Shown here: positions 25,407-34,595 of the stretch, one piece after another
Layout of the letters: each line of letters starts with the position of its first letter
Position numbering within the stretch: position 1 is the stretch's first letter
Assembly (NCBI GenBank): GCA_965227875.1
Contig: OZ245783.1
Span: 4,030,001 to 4,094,000 of the forward strand
Direction: 5' to 3'
Origin: G965227875 sp965227875
GTDB lineage: Bacteria > Pseudomonadota > Alphaproteobacteria > Rhizobiales > JAJFHC01
Length of the DNA stretch: 64,000 nt
The notes under the pieces: model-generated
The model's database searches: none
What the model saw: the letters and a program-made list of their open reading frames with translations, nothing else
What the model was told of the DNA's origin: nothing
Program-made: the position numbers and the translations under genes

Positions 25407-26059
25407 CCGGGGTCACGGTTCGCGGTCGCGACCTGCCGGTACCTCCGGTCCTGGTGATCTCCGATTCCCGACAGGCCGAACGGCCATTGGACGGGCTGGC
25501 TCTTCGTCTTTTCGACGCAGGCTGCAGGTGGTTCCTCGTCCGCGAGAAGCACCTCGACGAGGACAGGCAGACCGAGCTGGCGTCGAGGATCGTCGAACTT
25601 GCGAACCCCTTCGGCGCAACCGTGCTCATGAGCGGCAGTACTGGTGTCTGCCGCGCGGCAGGGGCGCATGGTGTGCATCTTCCCGCATCTGGAGACACTT
25701 CGGCCGCCCGCAGCGAACTGGGGCGCGACGCCCTTGTCGGATACTCCGCGCACAGTCACGCCGAACTCGACGCGGCCGAGACTTCCGGCGCCGACTATGC
25801 CACCTACAGCCCGATCTTCGCTTCCCCGAGCAAGCCGGGCTACGGCCCGGTGCTCGGTCTGTCGGAGCTGTCGCGCGCCTCTGCCGCGCATGCGTTGCCC
25901 ATCGTCGCCCTTGGCGGTGTCGATGCACGCACGGCACCGGCATGCATGCAGCACGGCGCTGCCGGCGTGGCCGTCATGGGCGAGATCATGCGCGCCGGAA
26001 ACCCCGAAGCGGTGTTCGGACGAATCCTTGCGGCAATTGACGCTGGTCGCCAAACATGA
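25403..26059 (+). CDS. thiE: Thiamine phosphate synthase family protein (ThiE/TenI)
   Basis: A 218-residue TIM-barrel protein. The TTG at 25403 (TTGA overlap with thiG) is the only start that fits the operon. It shows GVHLPASGD, LVGYSAHSHAELDAAETSGADYATYSPIFASPSKPGYGP and ALGGVDARTAPA, the ThiE/TenI layout. ThiE couples the thiazole and pyrimidine moieties; TenI is a thiazole tautomerase with the same fold. The SKPGYGP loop is not the most typical ThiE form, so TenI-like activity cannot be excluded. Confidence 0.82.
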   Translation: MTGVTVRGRDLPVPPVLVISDSRQAERPLDGLALRLFDAGCRWFLVREKHLDEDRQTELASRIVELANPFGATVLMSGSTGVCRAAGAHGVHLPASGDTSAARSELGRDALVGYSAHSHAELDAAETSGADYATYSPIFASPSKPGYGPVLGLSELSRASAAHALPIVALGGVDARTAPACMQHGAAGVAVMGEIMRAGNPEAVFGRILAAIDAGRQT

Positions 26060-26143
26060 AACGAATTCAACGGGCTGAAACGTAACCGGGCCGGAAAACG
26101 CAGTCGACAAGGCGTCCGTCCCGGGGCTGGGTGTGGGTTCGCA

Positions 26144-27391
26144 ATGCTGCGTCATTCGAGACGTTACGTACTCGTCGTGCTTACGGCGACGTTCGCGTTG
26201 AGTCATCTCGACCGGCAGATCCTGGCCATTCTCCTCGAGCCCATAAAGCGTGACCTCCAGCTGAGCGATACCCAGCTGGGTGCCCTCTCGGGTCTTGTCT
26301 TCGCCGTGTTCTACTCCGTCCTCGGCATCCCCTTCGCCTTGAGGGCGGTGACCGGCAGCCGTGTGAACATCATCGCCCTGTCCGTCACAGTATGGAGCGC
26401 GATGACCGTCGCGTGCGGTCTTGCGCAGACCTACCTGCAGCTCGTGCTTGCCAGAATAGGCGTGGCTGTCGGGGAGGCGGGAAGCAGTCCGTCCGCCCAC
26501 GCGATCATTTCCGACCTCTATCCGCCCAAGGAGCGGGTGGGCGCCATGGCGGTCTACGCTTCGGGTGTCAATTTCGGGCTTTTCCTTGCCCTGCTTGGCG
26601 GTGGCCTTGCGGTGCAGTTTCTCGGGTGGCGCTGGACATTCATGCTGGCCGGCCTGCCAGGTCTGGCCGTCGCGCTGGTCGTATGGCTGACCCTGCGCGA
26701 TCCGGACCGCCAGGTACAATCGCAAGATAGCCCCCGAAAGCGCCTCGTCAGGCGCACGATCGTCGCCATGTGGACGGACCGCGTGATCCGCCACCTCGTC
26801 ATCGGGTGCTCGCTGACCGCGGTCGTGGGGTACGGCAGTGTCGCATGGCTGCCGTCCTTCCTCATCCGCAGCCACCAGCTCCAGCCGGCACAGGTCGGCA
26901 TGTTCCTGGCATGGGCGGTGGGCATCGGCGGGCTTGCCGGCGCGATTGCCGTGGGGAAGCTCTCCGACCGCTTGGCGCAACGGGACCAGCGGTGGGGTCT
27001 CTGGTGCATGACGTTGGCCCTGTTGTCGGCAAAGCCTTTCCTGTTTGCCTTCTACCTCGTCGACGCGACGCAACTGGCTCTTGTGCTGTTTCTGCTACCA
27101 GCCGTCTGCAGCAACGTTTTTCTCGGCCCCTCCATCGCGGCGATCCACGGCCGGATGGACCCATCACTGCGCCCCATCGCGTCTGCGTTCCTGCTTTTTC
27201 TCATGAACCTGGTCGGGCTCGGCATAGGGCCGCTGCTGGCGGGCGCGGTCAGCGACGGACTTGCGGAACCCCTGGGATCGGACTCGCTCAGGGCCGCTCT
27301 CGTCGTGCTGCAACTGATCGGACTGTGGGGCATCGCGCACTTCGTCTATTCCGTAGCCCGGGTCCGGGACGGCCGTCTGGCGATCGCCTGA
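26144..27391 (+). CDS. MFS transporter (spinster-like)
   Basis: A 415-residue inner-membrane protein with twelve predicted helices. The opening FALSHLDRQILAILLEPIKRDLQLSDTQLG and RIGVAVGEAGSSPSAHAIISDLYPPKERV are typical of the spinster-like/hexuronate branch of the MFS. It is monocistronic, 84 bases after thiE, and could be a vitamin or organic acid carrier. The substrate cannot be named. Confidence 0.85.
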   Translation: MLRHSRRYVLVVLTATFALSHLDRQILAILLEPIKRDLQLSDTQLGALSGLVFAVFYSVLGIPFALRAVTGSRVNIIALSVTVWSAMTVACGLAQTYLQLVLARIGVAVGEAGSSPSAHAIISDLYPPKERVGAMAVYASGVNFGLFLALLGGGLAVQFLGWRWTFMLAGLPGLAVALVVWLTLRDPDRQVQSQDSPRKRLVRRTIVAMWTDRVIRHLVIGCSLTAVVGYGSVAWLPSFLIRSHQLQPAQVGMFLAWAVGIGGLAGAIAVGKLSDRLAQRDQRWGLWCMTLALLSAKPFLFAFYLVDATQLALVLFLLPAVCSNVFLGPSIAAIHGRMDPSLRPIASAFLLFLMNLVGLGIGPLLAGAVSDGLAEPLGSDSLRAALVVLQLIGLWGIAHFVYSVARVRDGRLAIA

Positions 27392-27513
27392 GCCGATTGC
27401 GCGCTTCACACGGCAATGAAGGGAATGTGACGGCTCTTGCCGATCACTTGAACGCGCGTGTGGGGCGATCCGGTGCAGACTGATTGGCGGTGCGTTAAAA
27501 GGCGGAGGCTGTC

Positions 27514-28038
27514 ATGAGGTTCCGGACACATGTATTGAACGCGGGCTTGTTGTTGCTTCTGGCGCAAGCCATCGCCGTACCGGCTGCGCTGGCCGGAATC
27601 GCGACGAACGCCGTCCGCGGCTCGGCGCAATACGAGGGGCATGTCCTCGAGTATCGTGATTTCTCCGACCGGGACCTTTCGGGGGCAAGCTTCGCCTATG
27701 GCGATCTGGTCAACGTCGACTTCGCCGGCGCGCTCCTGGGGGGTGCGCGGTTCTCCGACACCGTTCTTGTGCGCGTGGATTTCAGCGGAGCGCACCTCGG
27801 CCGTGCGGACTTTTCGGGGGCGACGCTCGAAAACGTGGATTTCAGCGACGCGGTGCTGTTCGGCGCCTGTTTCTGCAATGCGGATCTCCGCGGCACGGAC
27901 TTCTCGGGCGCACGGCTGGAAGGTGCCGTGTTCTCGGTGTCCGACCGTGAGCTGCTGGAGGCGGCGGGAGTGAACCTGACGGAGGTTCGCCTCGTGCCTG
28001 CCGGGCGCTGTGCGCAAGGCGTCAACGCGGCGAGCTGA
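27514..28038 (+). CDS. Exported pentapeptide-repeat protein
   Basis: A 174-residue protein with a signal peptide (cleavage near ALAG, residue 28). About fifteen pentapeptide repeats of A-D/N-F-S-G type follow (YRDFSDRDLSGASFAYGDLV onward) to about residue 145, then a short non-repetitive tail. The repeats form a right-handed beta-helix. Export argues against a gyrase-protection role like Qnr. No partner gene is obvious. Confidence 0.82.
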   Translation: MRFRTHVLNAGLLLLLAQAIAVPAALAGIATNAVRGSAQYEGHVLEYRDFSDRDLSGASFAYGDLVNVDFAGALLGGARFSDTVLVRVDFSGAHLGRADFSGATLENVDFSDAVLFGACFCNADLRGTDFSGARLEGAVFSVSDRELLEAAGVNLTEVRLVPAGRCAQGVNAAS

Positions 28039-28112
28039 AACCGCCGCCGCCCGGGCCGGGCCCGGTGAATGTGACGTGGCGCAGCGCGACAAGCTGTTGT
28101 AAGCCTGCGGAC

Positions 28113-28982
28113 ATGTCGCTCCACCCCGCACTTGCCGTTTTGCTCGAGGAAGGCCTCCTCCCGGACGCCTCGGGCGCGGGTTCGGCGGATGCAGAGGGGG
28201 TGCGTACCGAATTCATTGATGTTCCCATGCCCGGCGGGCACAGCCGCCTGGCAATTCATTCGCCCGCCGAGACCGCCGGTGGCGAGACCATCATCTGGTT
28301 CGACGACAATCTGCCCGGTCTCCTGGGACCAGGCCACGGGGGCGACGGCGGCAGGCTCTGTGCGTCGGCTGGGCGCCGGGTCATAGCCGGCAGCATCGGG
28401 ACTGCCCCGCGCCACAAGGACCTTCTGCCGCTGAGGGACAGCGCAGCACTGGTGCGGTGGCTCGCGGAAAACCGCGCCGCGGTGTCGCTGGGGGACCGTG
28501 TATGCCTCGGAGGAAGGGGCAGTGGTGCGGGACTTGCCGCCAGTGCGTGCGAGTTGGCGCGGCAGGTTTTCGGCAAGAACCTCGTGGCGGCAATCCTCGT
28601 CTGTCCATTGCTGGACTACGAGCTTTCCGCACCGTCGTTTGAAACCATGGCGGAAGGCTACGGTCTCGACTACGAGGCATTGGCAGCCTGGGTCGAGACC
28701 GTGGTGCCCGACGATTCAAGGCGCAGCGCACCCGATCTGTCCCCGTTCCATCGGCAGTCTTTCGCCCACATGCCGCCGACCTTTGTCGCCAGCGCGGAGT
28801 TCGACATGCTTCGGGATGACGCGGAAGCATTCGCCACCCTGTTGCAGGACGAGGGGATTGCGGTGGAGTCCATGGTTTTTCCCGGCATGATCCACGATTT
28901 CATGTCGCTTGGCGCATACGTGCCGGAAGCCGATGACCTGTTTGGCGCAATCCGGGCTTTCCTCGACCGTCAGGCGTCATGA
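28113..28982 (+). CDS. Alpha/beta-hydrolase (HSL-like) with degenerate nucleophile elbow
   Basis: A 289-residue alpha/beta-hydrolase-fold protein closest to the hormone-sensitive lipase/acetyl esterase group. SAEFDMLRDDAEAFATLL and FPGMIHDFMSL keep the acid and histidine of the triad. The GDSAG elbow is replaced by GRGSG (residues 134-138), putting Gly136 at the serine position and Ser137 one step late. The HGGG oxyanion loop is also missing (IIWFDDNLPG). The ATG at 28113 is preferred over 28065. It may be a pseudo-enzyme or an enzyme of altered chemistry. Confidence 0.72.
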   Translation: MSLHPALAVLLEEGLLPDASGAGSADAEGVRTEFIDVPMPGGHSRLAIHSPAETAGGETIIWFDDNLPGLLGPGHGGDGGRLCASAGRRVIAGSIGTAPRHKDLLPLRDSAALVRWLAENRAAVSLGDRVCLGGRGSGAGLAASACELARQVFGKNLVAAILVCPLLDYELSAPSFETMAEGYGLDYEALAAWVETVVPDDSRRSAPDLSPFHRQSFAHMPPTFVASAEFDMLRDDAEAFATLLQDEGIAVESMVFPGMIHDFMSLGAYVPEADDLFGAIRAFLDRQAS

Positions 28983-29141
28983 TTCCGGTCATGGCCGAGT
29001 GAGGGGAGGCCCATTGCGCGGGCATTGAACTTGTGGCTTGGGAATTTCCTCCAAAACGTATATTCAACATCACCTGATGATCAGCGCGGGCGTGGCCGGC
29101 CCGGCTGGTGCCGTGGATGCCGGCAGCAAGGAATACCGAAC

Positions 29142-29522
29142 ATGTCCAGACGCGTCGCAGGGTTCCTTGTGCTCGGAATCATGATCACGCTCGCCGGCTG
29201 CATGCGCAAGGCCGACAATTTCAAGCCGCTCGCTCCCGACATCGCCGCATGGGTATCGGAACGCGGAACGACCTCATGTGCCAACCTGGAGCCGCGCTAC
29301 CGGATCGCGCAGGGTGTGCGCGCCGCCCTGAAGGTTCCCGCCTACAAGGCCGCCGTGCTGCAGGAACTGAGCGGGCCCGGCCGCCCGCCGATGGACCACG
29401 CCAAGGCGATTTCCTTCAGTGCCAGGTCCGCGCGACTGCTGCGCGGCGAAATGGATCGCCGCTGCCCCGACCACAAGGTCAAGGGCAGGGAGGCGATCGT
29501 CTACATCCCTCAAGGGGTCTGA
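29142..29522 (+). CDS. Small lipoprotein of unknown function
   Basis: A 126-residue protein with a lipoprotein signal peptide ending in the lipobox LAGC (cysteine near residue 19). The ATG at 29142 has AAGGA upstream. The mature part has two further cysteines (TTSCANLEP and RRCPDHKV) and no known domain. It converges on the LysR gene with a 13-base overlap. I do not recognise a function. Confidence 0.7.
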   Translation: MSRRVAGFLVLGIMITLAGCMRKADNFKPLAPDIAAWVSERGTTSCANLEPRYRIAQGVRAALKVPAYKAAVLQELSGPGRPPMDHAKAISFSARSARLLRGEMDRRCPDHKVKGREAIVYIPQGV

Positions 29523-30400
29523 GCGCTCCCGCTCGCATCGAGAAGGATCCGCGAAAGCGCGTCGTTTAGGGAAAGCGTTTCCGGACGGTCGCGGGTCACG
29601 AGGGCGACCTTCCTGAAAACGTCTTCTTCCGTGATATGGCCGATGAAAATCTCGCCGGCCGGCGCATGCGCAACGCTCCTGTAGGGCACGATCGAGGCAC
29701 CAAGCCCACTGGCGATCATGTTGAGAATGCCCTCCAGAGCGTCGATCTCCATACGGAAGTCGGGACGGATACCGTGGCGCACGAGAAGTTCGTCGATGAT
29801 CTTTCCGATGCCGGTTCGTCTCACGAAGCGGATGAATGGCGTGCCGTCGAGGCCTTCGAGAGACAACCGGTCCGCGAGATGCGCGGGCCCGGCGACGACG
29901 AGTTCTTCCGAATAGACGGTGACGACCCTGAGGCCGTCCGGTGGATCGGCGGGTTGCGTGACGAGCGCGGCGTCGAGTTGACCGGACAGGACGTTCTCGA
30001 TGAGGTCGTCCGTAAGAGCGGTTCGGACGCGAATCTGGGCGGTGGGGTACTGGACGGCCATAAGCCTAAGGGCATTCGGCAGCAGCGATATCGTCGTCGT
30101 CGATATAGCGCCGATCTCGACCGGGCCGGAGAGCGGTTCGTCGAAGCGCGCCTGGCGGACGAGGTTGTCATATTCCTTGACCAGGTTGCGGGCCGGCTCC
30201 ACGAGCCTGACGCCGGCCTGCGTCAGTTTGGGAGGCCGGTGCGACCGGTCGAACAGTTCTGCGCCGAGTTCTCTTTCGAGGCCCTTCATCTGCATGCTCA
30301 CCGTGGACAGCGTGACGTTGAGCTCGCGGGACGCGGTGAGGAAGGAGCCGCTGTCATGGACGCTGACAAGGGTTCGCAGATGTTTGATCGACATGATCAT
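29510..30400 (-). CDS. LysR-family regulator of the sulfinopropionate-like cluster
   Basis: A 296-residue LysR protein with an N-terminal HTH (SFLTASRELNVTLSTVSMQMKGLERELG) and a substrate-binding domain from about residue 95. It is divergent from the Acd-type gene starting at 30506, with an AT-rich 105-base space that should hold its operator. This layout suggests it controls the acyl-CoA dehydrogenase/ThDP enzyme/CoA-transferase genes. ATG codons at 30400 and 30394 are both possible starts. Confidence 0.85.
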   Translation of the reverse strand: MIMSIKHLRTLVSVHDSGSFLTASRELNVTLSTVSMQMKGLERELGAELFDRSHRPPKLTQAGVRLVEPARNLVKEYDNLVRQARFDEPLSGPVEIGAISTTTISLLPNALRLMAVQYPTAQIRVRTALTDDLIENVLSGQLDAALVTQPADPPDGLRVVTVYSEELVVAGPAHLADRLSLEGLDGTPFIRFVRRTGIGKIIDELLVRHGIRPDFRMEIDALEGILNMIASGLGASIVPYRSVAHAPAGEIFIGHITEEDVFRKVALVTRDRPETLSLNDALSRILLDASGSAQTP

Positions 30401-30505
30401 AAATTCAAGAAAAATGAATAAGTAGTCAAATTAATTTCGATTGTAGATAGAAAAATGTCGCCTATGCTGCGCCCGAATGTAACTGCGGGCGAAGGAGGCC
30501 GGTCG

Positions 30506-31735
30506 ATGTCGTCGCAATTGACGCAAGAGCAGAACGAGATTCAGGAAGCGGCACGTCAACTGGCGCGGGAAACGATCTCGCCTCGTGCCGCCGAGGTCGA
30601 CCGCACCGAGGAGTACCCCTGGGACAACGTGAATGCCCTGCGCGATGCGGGTTTCATGGGCATGACGATTCCCCGCGAATTCGGCGGCCGGGGGCTTGGT
30701 TTCCTTGAGGCGGCCCTTGTCATCGAGGAGATGGCCAGCGTCTGTGGCGTGACGGGACGGATCGCGGTCGAGGCCAACATGGGCGCGATCTCCGCAATCA
30801 TGACCTACGGGTCGGACGAGCAGAAAAAACTTGCGGCGGACCTCGTCCTTTCCGGCGACAAACCTGCCATCTGCATCACCGAACCCGACGCCGGAAGTGC
30901 GGCGACCCAGATGACCACGCGGGCGGACCGGGTCGACGGCGGCTACGTGATCAACGGACGCAAGCACTGGATCACGGGCGGCGGCGTATCGCGGTTGCAC
31001 CTGATCTTCGCCCGTGTATTCGAAAAGTCCGGAGAGGAGCAGGGGATAGGCGGTTTCATCTCCGTCCGGGATGACGCACCCGGTCTGAAAGTGACGCATC
31101 GCGAACCGACAATGGGCCTGCGCGGAATTCCGGAATGCGTGCTCGACTTCGAAAATCTCGAGGTGCCGGACTCCATGGTTCTGATGCCGCCATCGGGATT
31201 TGGCCGAGGCTTCGCCGATCTCATGAACGCCTATAACAGCCAGCGTGTCGGTGCGGGTACGGTTGCCCTCGGGATTGCGCGCGGCGCCTACGACACCGCT
31301 CTTGAATATACGAAGAACCGCGAACAGTTCGGCAGGCCGATCGGCGAGTTCCAGGGCCTGCAGTGGATGCTGGCGGACATGTCCACCCAGATTTCCGCCG
31401 GGCGCACCTTGTTGCACGACGCGGCGAGATCGGCCGGCGGGGACGACGGCGCGTTTCCCGATGCACTCAAGGCGGCGCAGGCAAAGCTGTTTGCGTCGGA
31501 AATGGCGATCAGGGTATCGAACGACGCGCTGCAGCTCTTCGGCGCGGCGGGTTACTCGCGGGCCAATCCTCTCGAGCGCATGGTTCGGGATGCCCGCATG
31601 TTCACCATTGGCGGCGGGACCGCGCAGATACTGCGGACCGTGATCGCGTCGCGCCTTCTCGGCTGGAAACTCCCCCAGACCAGGGATGGCTATGCCCGTG
31701 TGCGGAACACGACCGGCAATTCCGGCACAGACTGA
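30506..31735 (+). CDS. Acyl-CoA dehydrogenase-fold enzyme, 3-sulfinopropanoyl-CoA desulfinase-like
   Basis: A 409-residue flavoprotein of the acyl-CoA dehydrogenase fold, starting at the ATG behind GGAGG. Whole blocks (YPWDNVNALRDAGFMGM, KPAICITEPDAGSAA, WITGGGVSRLHLIFARVF, FGRPIGEFQGLQWM, KLPQTRDGY) match what I remember of AcdDPN7, the desulfinase of Advenella mimigardefordensis. Its hallmark residues appear conserved: R85 (Arg84 there) and Q246 in place of the catalytic glutamate. Acd converts 3-sulfinopropanoyl-CoA to propanoyl-CoA and sulfite. A CoA-transferase two genes downstream supports the role. An ordinary short-chain dehydrogenase is the alternative. Confidence 0.78.
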   Translation: MSSQLTQEQNEIQEAARQLARETISPRAAEVDRTEEYPWDNVNALRDAGFMGMTIPREFGGRGLGFLEAALVIEEMASVCGVTGRIAVEANMGAISAIMTYGSDEQKKLAADLVLSGDKPAICITEPDAGSAATQMTTRADRVDGGYVINGRKHWITGGGVSRLHLIFARVFEKSGEEQGIGGFISVRDDAPGLKVTHREPTMGLRGIPECVLDFENLEVPDSMVLMPPSGFGRGFADLMNAYNSQRVGAGTVALGIARGAYDTALEYTKNREQFGRPIGEFQGLQWMLADMSTQISAGRTLLHDAARSAGGDDGAFPDALKAAQAKLFASEMAIRVSNDALQLFGAAGYSRANPLERMVRDARMFTIGGGTAQILRTVIASRLLGWKLPQTRDGYARVRNTTGNSGTD

Positions 31736-31757
31736 ACTCCTGAACAGGAAACCGAAG

Positions 31758-33362
31758 ATGCGTGCTGCCGACATCCTTGCGCGGCGACTCCACGATGCGG
31801 GTTGTCGCTATGCTTTCGGAATTCCCGGAGGCGAAGTTCTGACCATCCTCGATGCTCTCGACAAGGCGGGCATCACCTTCATCCTGAGCAAACACGAGAA
31901 CTCCGCCGGCTTCATGGCGGAAGGCGTGTTCCAGCGCACGGGCGCGCCGGGGATTCTCGTGGCGACGCTGGGTCCCGGAGCGGCGAATGCCGTCAACGTG
32001 GTCGCCAATGCAGAGCAGGATCGCGTGCCACTGATCGTTCTGACGGGATGCGTGGACGAGGACGAAGCCCACACCTATACCCACCAAGTCCTCGATCACG
32101 GCCGACTGTTTGCACCTGTGGTCAAGGAAACCTTCCGCCTGAGCGCCCCGTGCGCCGGCATTATCGCCGACAAGGCGCTTTCCGTGGCGCTGGAAGAACG
32201 CCAGGGCCCGGTCCATATCGACGTTCCCATATCGACCGCACCGGCAGACACCGACGCCCGTTCCATAACCACGCCCGCGTCCCCTGAAACCGCGCCGGCT
32301 GAAGGCCAGACCCTGGATCTTGCCAGAAGCTGGTTGTCCGACGCCCGGCGTCCGATAATCATGGCTGGGCTCGACGTCATGGCGCAGGGCGCTTCAGCGG
32401 ATGTCGCGGCATTTGCCCGTCGCCACAGGGTACCCGTCGTCACGACGTACAAGGCCAAGGGGGTCTTGCCCGAGAACGAACCGCTGGCGGTCGGTGGTGC
32501 CGGTCTGTCGCCGGTGGTCGACGGCCATTTCCTGCCGCTGGTGAAGGAAAGCGACTGTATCCTGGCACTCGGGTACGACCCGATCGAGATGCGTACGGGA
32601 TGGCGCGATCCCTGGGACGAAACCCGCCAGCGGGTGATCGAGGTGGCGCCGGTCGCCAACCGCCATCACATGCACCGCAGCACCGTGTTCTTCCGCTCGT
32701 CGATCGCACCGACGCTGGCGGCACTTGAGAACGGTGGTTCGCCGGCCGGCCACTGGCCGTCCGAGCGGCTCACAGAGATCAGGGAATCTGTCGACCGGGA
32801 ACTCGCGCGCACGGAGGAATGGGGGCCTTCCGCGGTCATCGATACCGCCCGCCGGGAAACGCCCACGAATGCCATCGCCGCCGTGGACAGCGGCGCCCAC
32901 AGGATACTGCTCAACCAGCTCTGGCACTGCTACGAGCCACGCAGTCTGCTTCAGTCGACGGGGCTCTGCACCATGGGATGCGCGGTGCCTCTCGCGCTCG
33001 GCGCCAAGATCGCGGACCCGGCAAAGCCGGCCATCGCGTTTGTGGGAGATGCGGGGCTCCTGATGTTTCTGGGCGAACTGGCAACGATCGCGGAGGTCGG
33101 TCTTCCCGTTGCCATCGTGGTGTTCGTCGACCGTTCCCTGGCCCTGATCGAGCTGAAGCAGCGCCGTATGCAGTACCCCAATACCGGGGTCGATTTCGGA
33201 CTCTGCGATTATCCCGCGATCGCCCGTGGCCTTGGTGGCGAAGGCGTCGATGTGACCAGCCGGTCGGAACTCGCCGACGCACTGAGGAAAGCGTTTGACG
33301 CAACGACCTTCACCGTGATCGCATGCCATATCGACAGACAGTCCTACGACGGACGTATCTGA
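31758..33362 (+). CDS. ThDP-dependent enzyme, acetolactate synthase-like
   Basis: A 534-residue three-domain ThDP enzyme. The cofactor-activating glutamate sits in SKHENSAGFMAEG (about residue 49) and the pyrophosphate loop is FVGDAGLLMFLGELATI. The usual N-N of the ThDP motif is replaced by VDRSLALIELKQR, a variant seen in decarboxylase-like relatives of acetolactate synthase. It lies 22 bases after the Acd-type gene and 12 before the CoA-transferase, clearly one operon. A decarboxylation or lyase step on a sulfonated or 2-oxo acid would fit. True acetolactate synthesis is unlikely because no small subunit is present. Confidence 0.75.
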   Translation: MRAADILARRLHDAGCRYAFGIPGGEVLTILDALDKAGITFILSKHENSAGFMAEGVFQRTGAPGILVATLGPGAANAVNVVANAEQDRVPLIVLTGCVDEDEAHTYTHQVLDHGRLFAPVVKETFRLSAPCAGIIADKALSVALEERQGPVHIDVPISTAPADTDARSITTPASPETAPAEGQTLDLARSWLSDARRPIIMAGLDVMAQGASADVAAFARRHRVPVVTTYKAKGVLPENEPLAVGGAGLSPVVDGHFLPLVKESDCILALGYDPIEMRTGWRDPWDETRQRVIEVAPVANRHHMHRSTVFFRSSIAPTLAALENGGSPAGHWPSERLTEIRESVDRELARTEEWGPSAVIDTARRETPTNAIAAVDSGAHRILLNQLWHCYEPRSLLQSTGLCTMGCAVPLALGAKIADPAKPAIAFVGDAGLLMFLGELATIAEVGLPVAIVVFVDRSLALIELKQRRMQYPNTGVDFGLCDYPAIARGLGGEGVDVTSRSELADALRKAFDATTFTVIACHIDRQSYDGRI

Positions 33363-33374
33363 GGAGGAATTCAG

Positions 33375-34595
33375 GTGACTGGACCGTTGACAGGACTTCG
33401 GGTCATAGATCTGACCCGCATACTGGCCGGCCCCTCGGTCACCCAGCTTTTCGGCGACCTCGGCGCCGACATCATCAAGATCGAGCGGCCGGGCTCCGGC
33501 GACGATACACGGACCTGGGGCCCACCTTTCCTTCAGGACGACAGCGGACAGACGGCCGGTGACGCCGCCTACTTCATGTGCACCAACCGCAACAAGCGTT
33601 CCGTAACGATCGATATCACGACGGACGCCGGGCAGGAAATCGTGCGCAAACTCGTTTCCGAGGCGGACGTCTTCATCGAGAACTACAAGGTGGGCGGGCT
33701 CGCCAAGTACGGATTGAGCTACGCCGACCTGGCGCCTGCCAACCCGCGTCTCGTCTACTGTTCGATTACCGGCTTCGGCCAGCAGGGCCCCTACGCGAAG
33801 CGTGCGGGCTACGACTACATGATCCAGGCCATGAGCGGCCTCATGAGCATTACCGGCGAGCCGGACGGCATGCCCATGAAGGTGGGGGTGGCGATCGCGG
33901 ACGTGATGACGGGCCTCTATTCCTCCTCGGCGATCCTCGCGGCTCTTCACCACCGCGCAGCGACGGGGCGGGGGCAGCACATAGACATGGCGCTGCTCGA
34001 TTCCCAGATGTCCGGGCTGATCAACGTCGCGGCCGGGTACTTCGTTTCCGGACAGGATCCGAGGCGCTTCGGAAATGCCCATCCAAACATCGTCCCCTAC
34101 AGGGTCTACGAGACGTCGGACAGCCACATCGTTCTGGCGGTGGGCAACAACACCCAGTTCAAGGCGTGGGCGGATGTCGCCGGTTGCACGGAACTCGTCG
34201 AGGATACGCGTTTCGCGACCAATGCGGAGCGGGTGCGAAACCGGGAGGTGCTCGAACCGCTCGTCGAGGCGGCGATGCGGAAAAAGACACGCGACGAATG
34301 GATCGCATCGCTCGAGACAGCGGGCGTGCCCTGCGGGCCGGTGAACACGGTCCCCGAGGCGTTTGATGATCCCCAGGCCGTCGCGCGCGGAATGACCGTG
34401 GAAATGGCGCATGCCTTCGCGGCGGGCGGCAAAGTCAACCTCGTCGGAAACCCGATCAAGATGAGCGAGACGCCGGTCGAATACCGGCTGCCGCCGCCAT
34501 TGCTCGGCGAGCATACGGACGAAGTCCTGCAGGAAGCCGCCGGCCTGAGTGCCGACGAGATCGCCGATCTGCGTGCGCAGGGCGTCGTCGGTTAG
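33375..34595 (+). CDS. Class III (CaiB/BaiF) CoA-transferase
   Basis: A 406-residue family III CoA-transferase. It starts at a GTG behind GAGGAGG and shows DLTRILAGPSVTQLFGDLGADIIKIERPGSGDD, FIENYKVGGLAKYGLSYADL and GRGQHIDMALLDSQ. The catalytic aspartate is expected in the GYDYMIQAMSG block. In bacteria that break down 3-sulfinopropionate, a CoA-transferase of this family makes the CoA ester, so this gene fits the Acd-type enzyme upstream. Its last 4 bases overlap the convergent amidase gene. Confidence 0.85.
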   Translation: MTGPLTGLRVIDLTRILAGPSVTQLFGDLGADIIKIERPGSGDDTRTWGPPFLQDDSGQTAGDAAYFMCTNRNKRSVTIDITTDAGQEIVRKLVSEADVFIENYKVGGLAKYGLSYADLAPANPRLVYCSITGFGQQGPYAKRAGYDYMIQAMSGLMSITGEPDGMPMKVGVAIADVMTGLYSSSAILAALHHRAATGRGQHIDMALLDSQMSGLINVAAGYFVSGQDPRRFGNAHPNIVPYRVYETSDSHIVLAVGNNTQFKAWADVAGCTELVEDTRFATNAERVRNREVLEPLVEAAMRKKTRDEWIASLETAGVPCGPVNTVPEAFDDPQAVARGMTVEMAHAFAAGGKVNLVGNPIKMSETPVEYRLPPPLLGEHTDEVLQEAAGLSADEIADLRAQGVVG

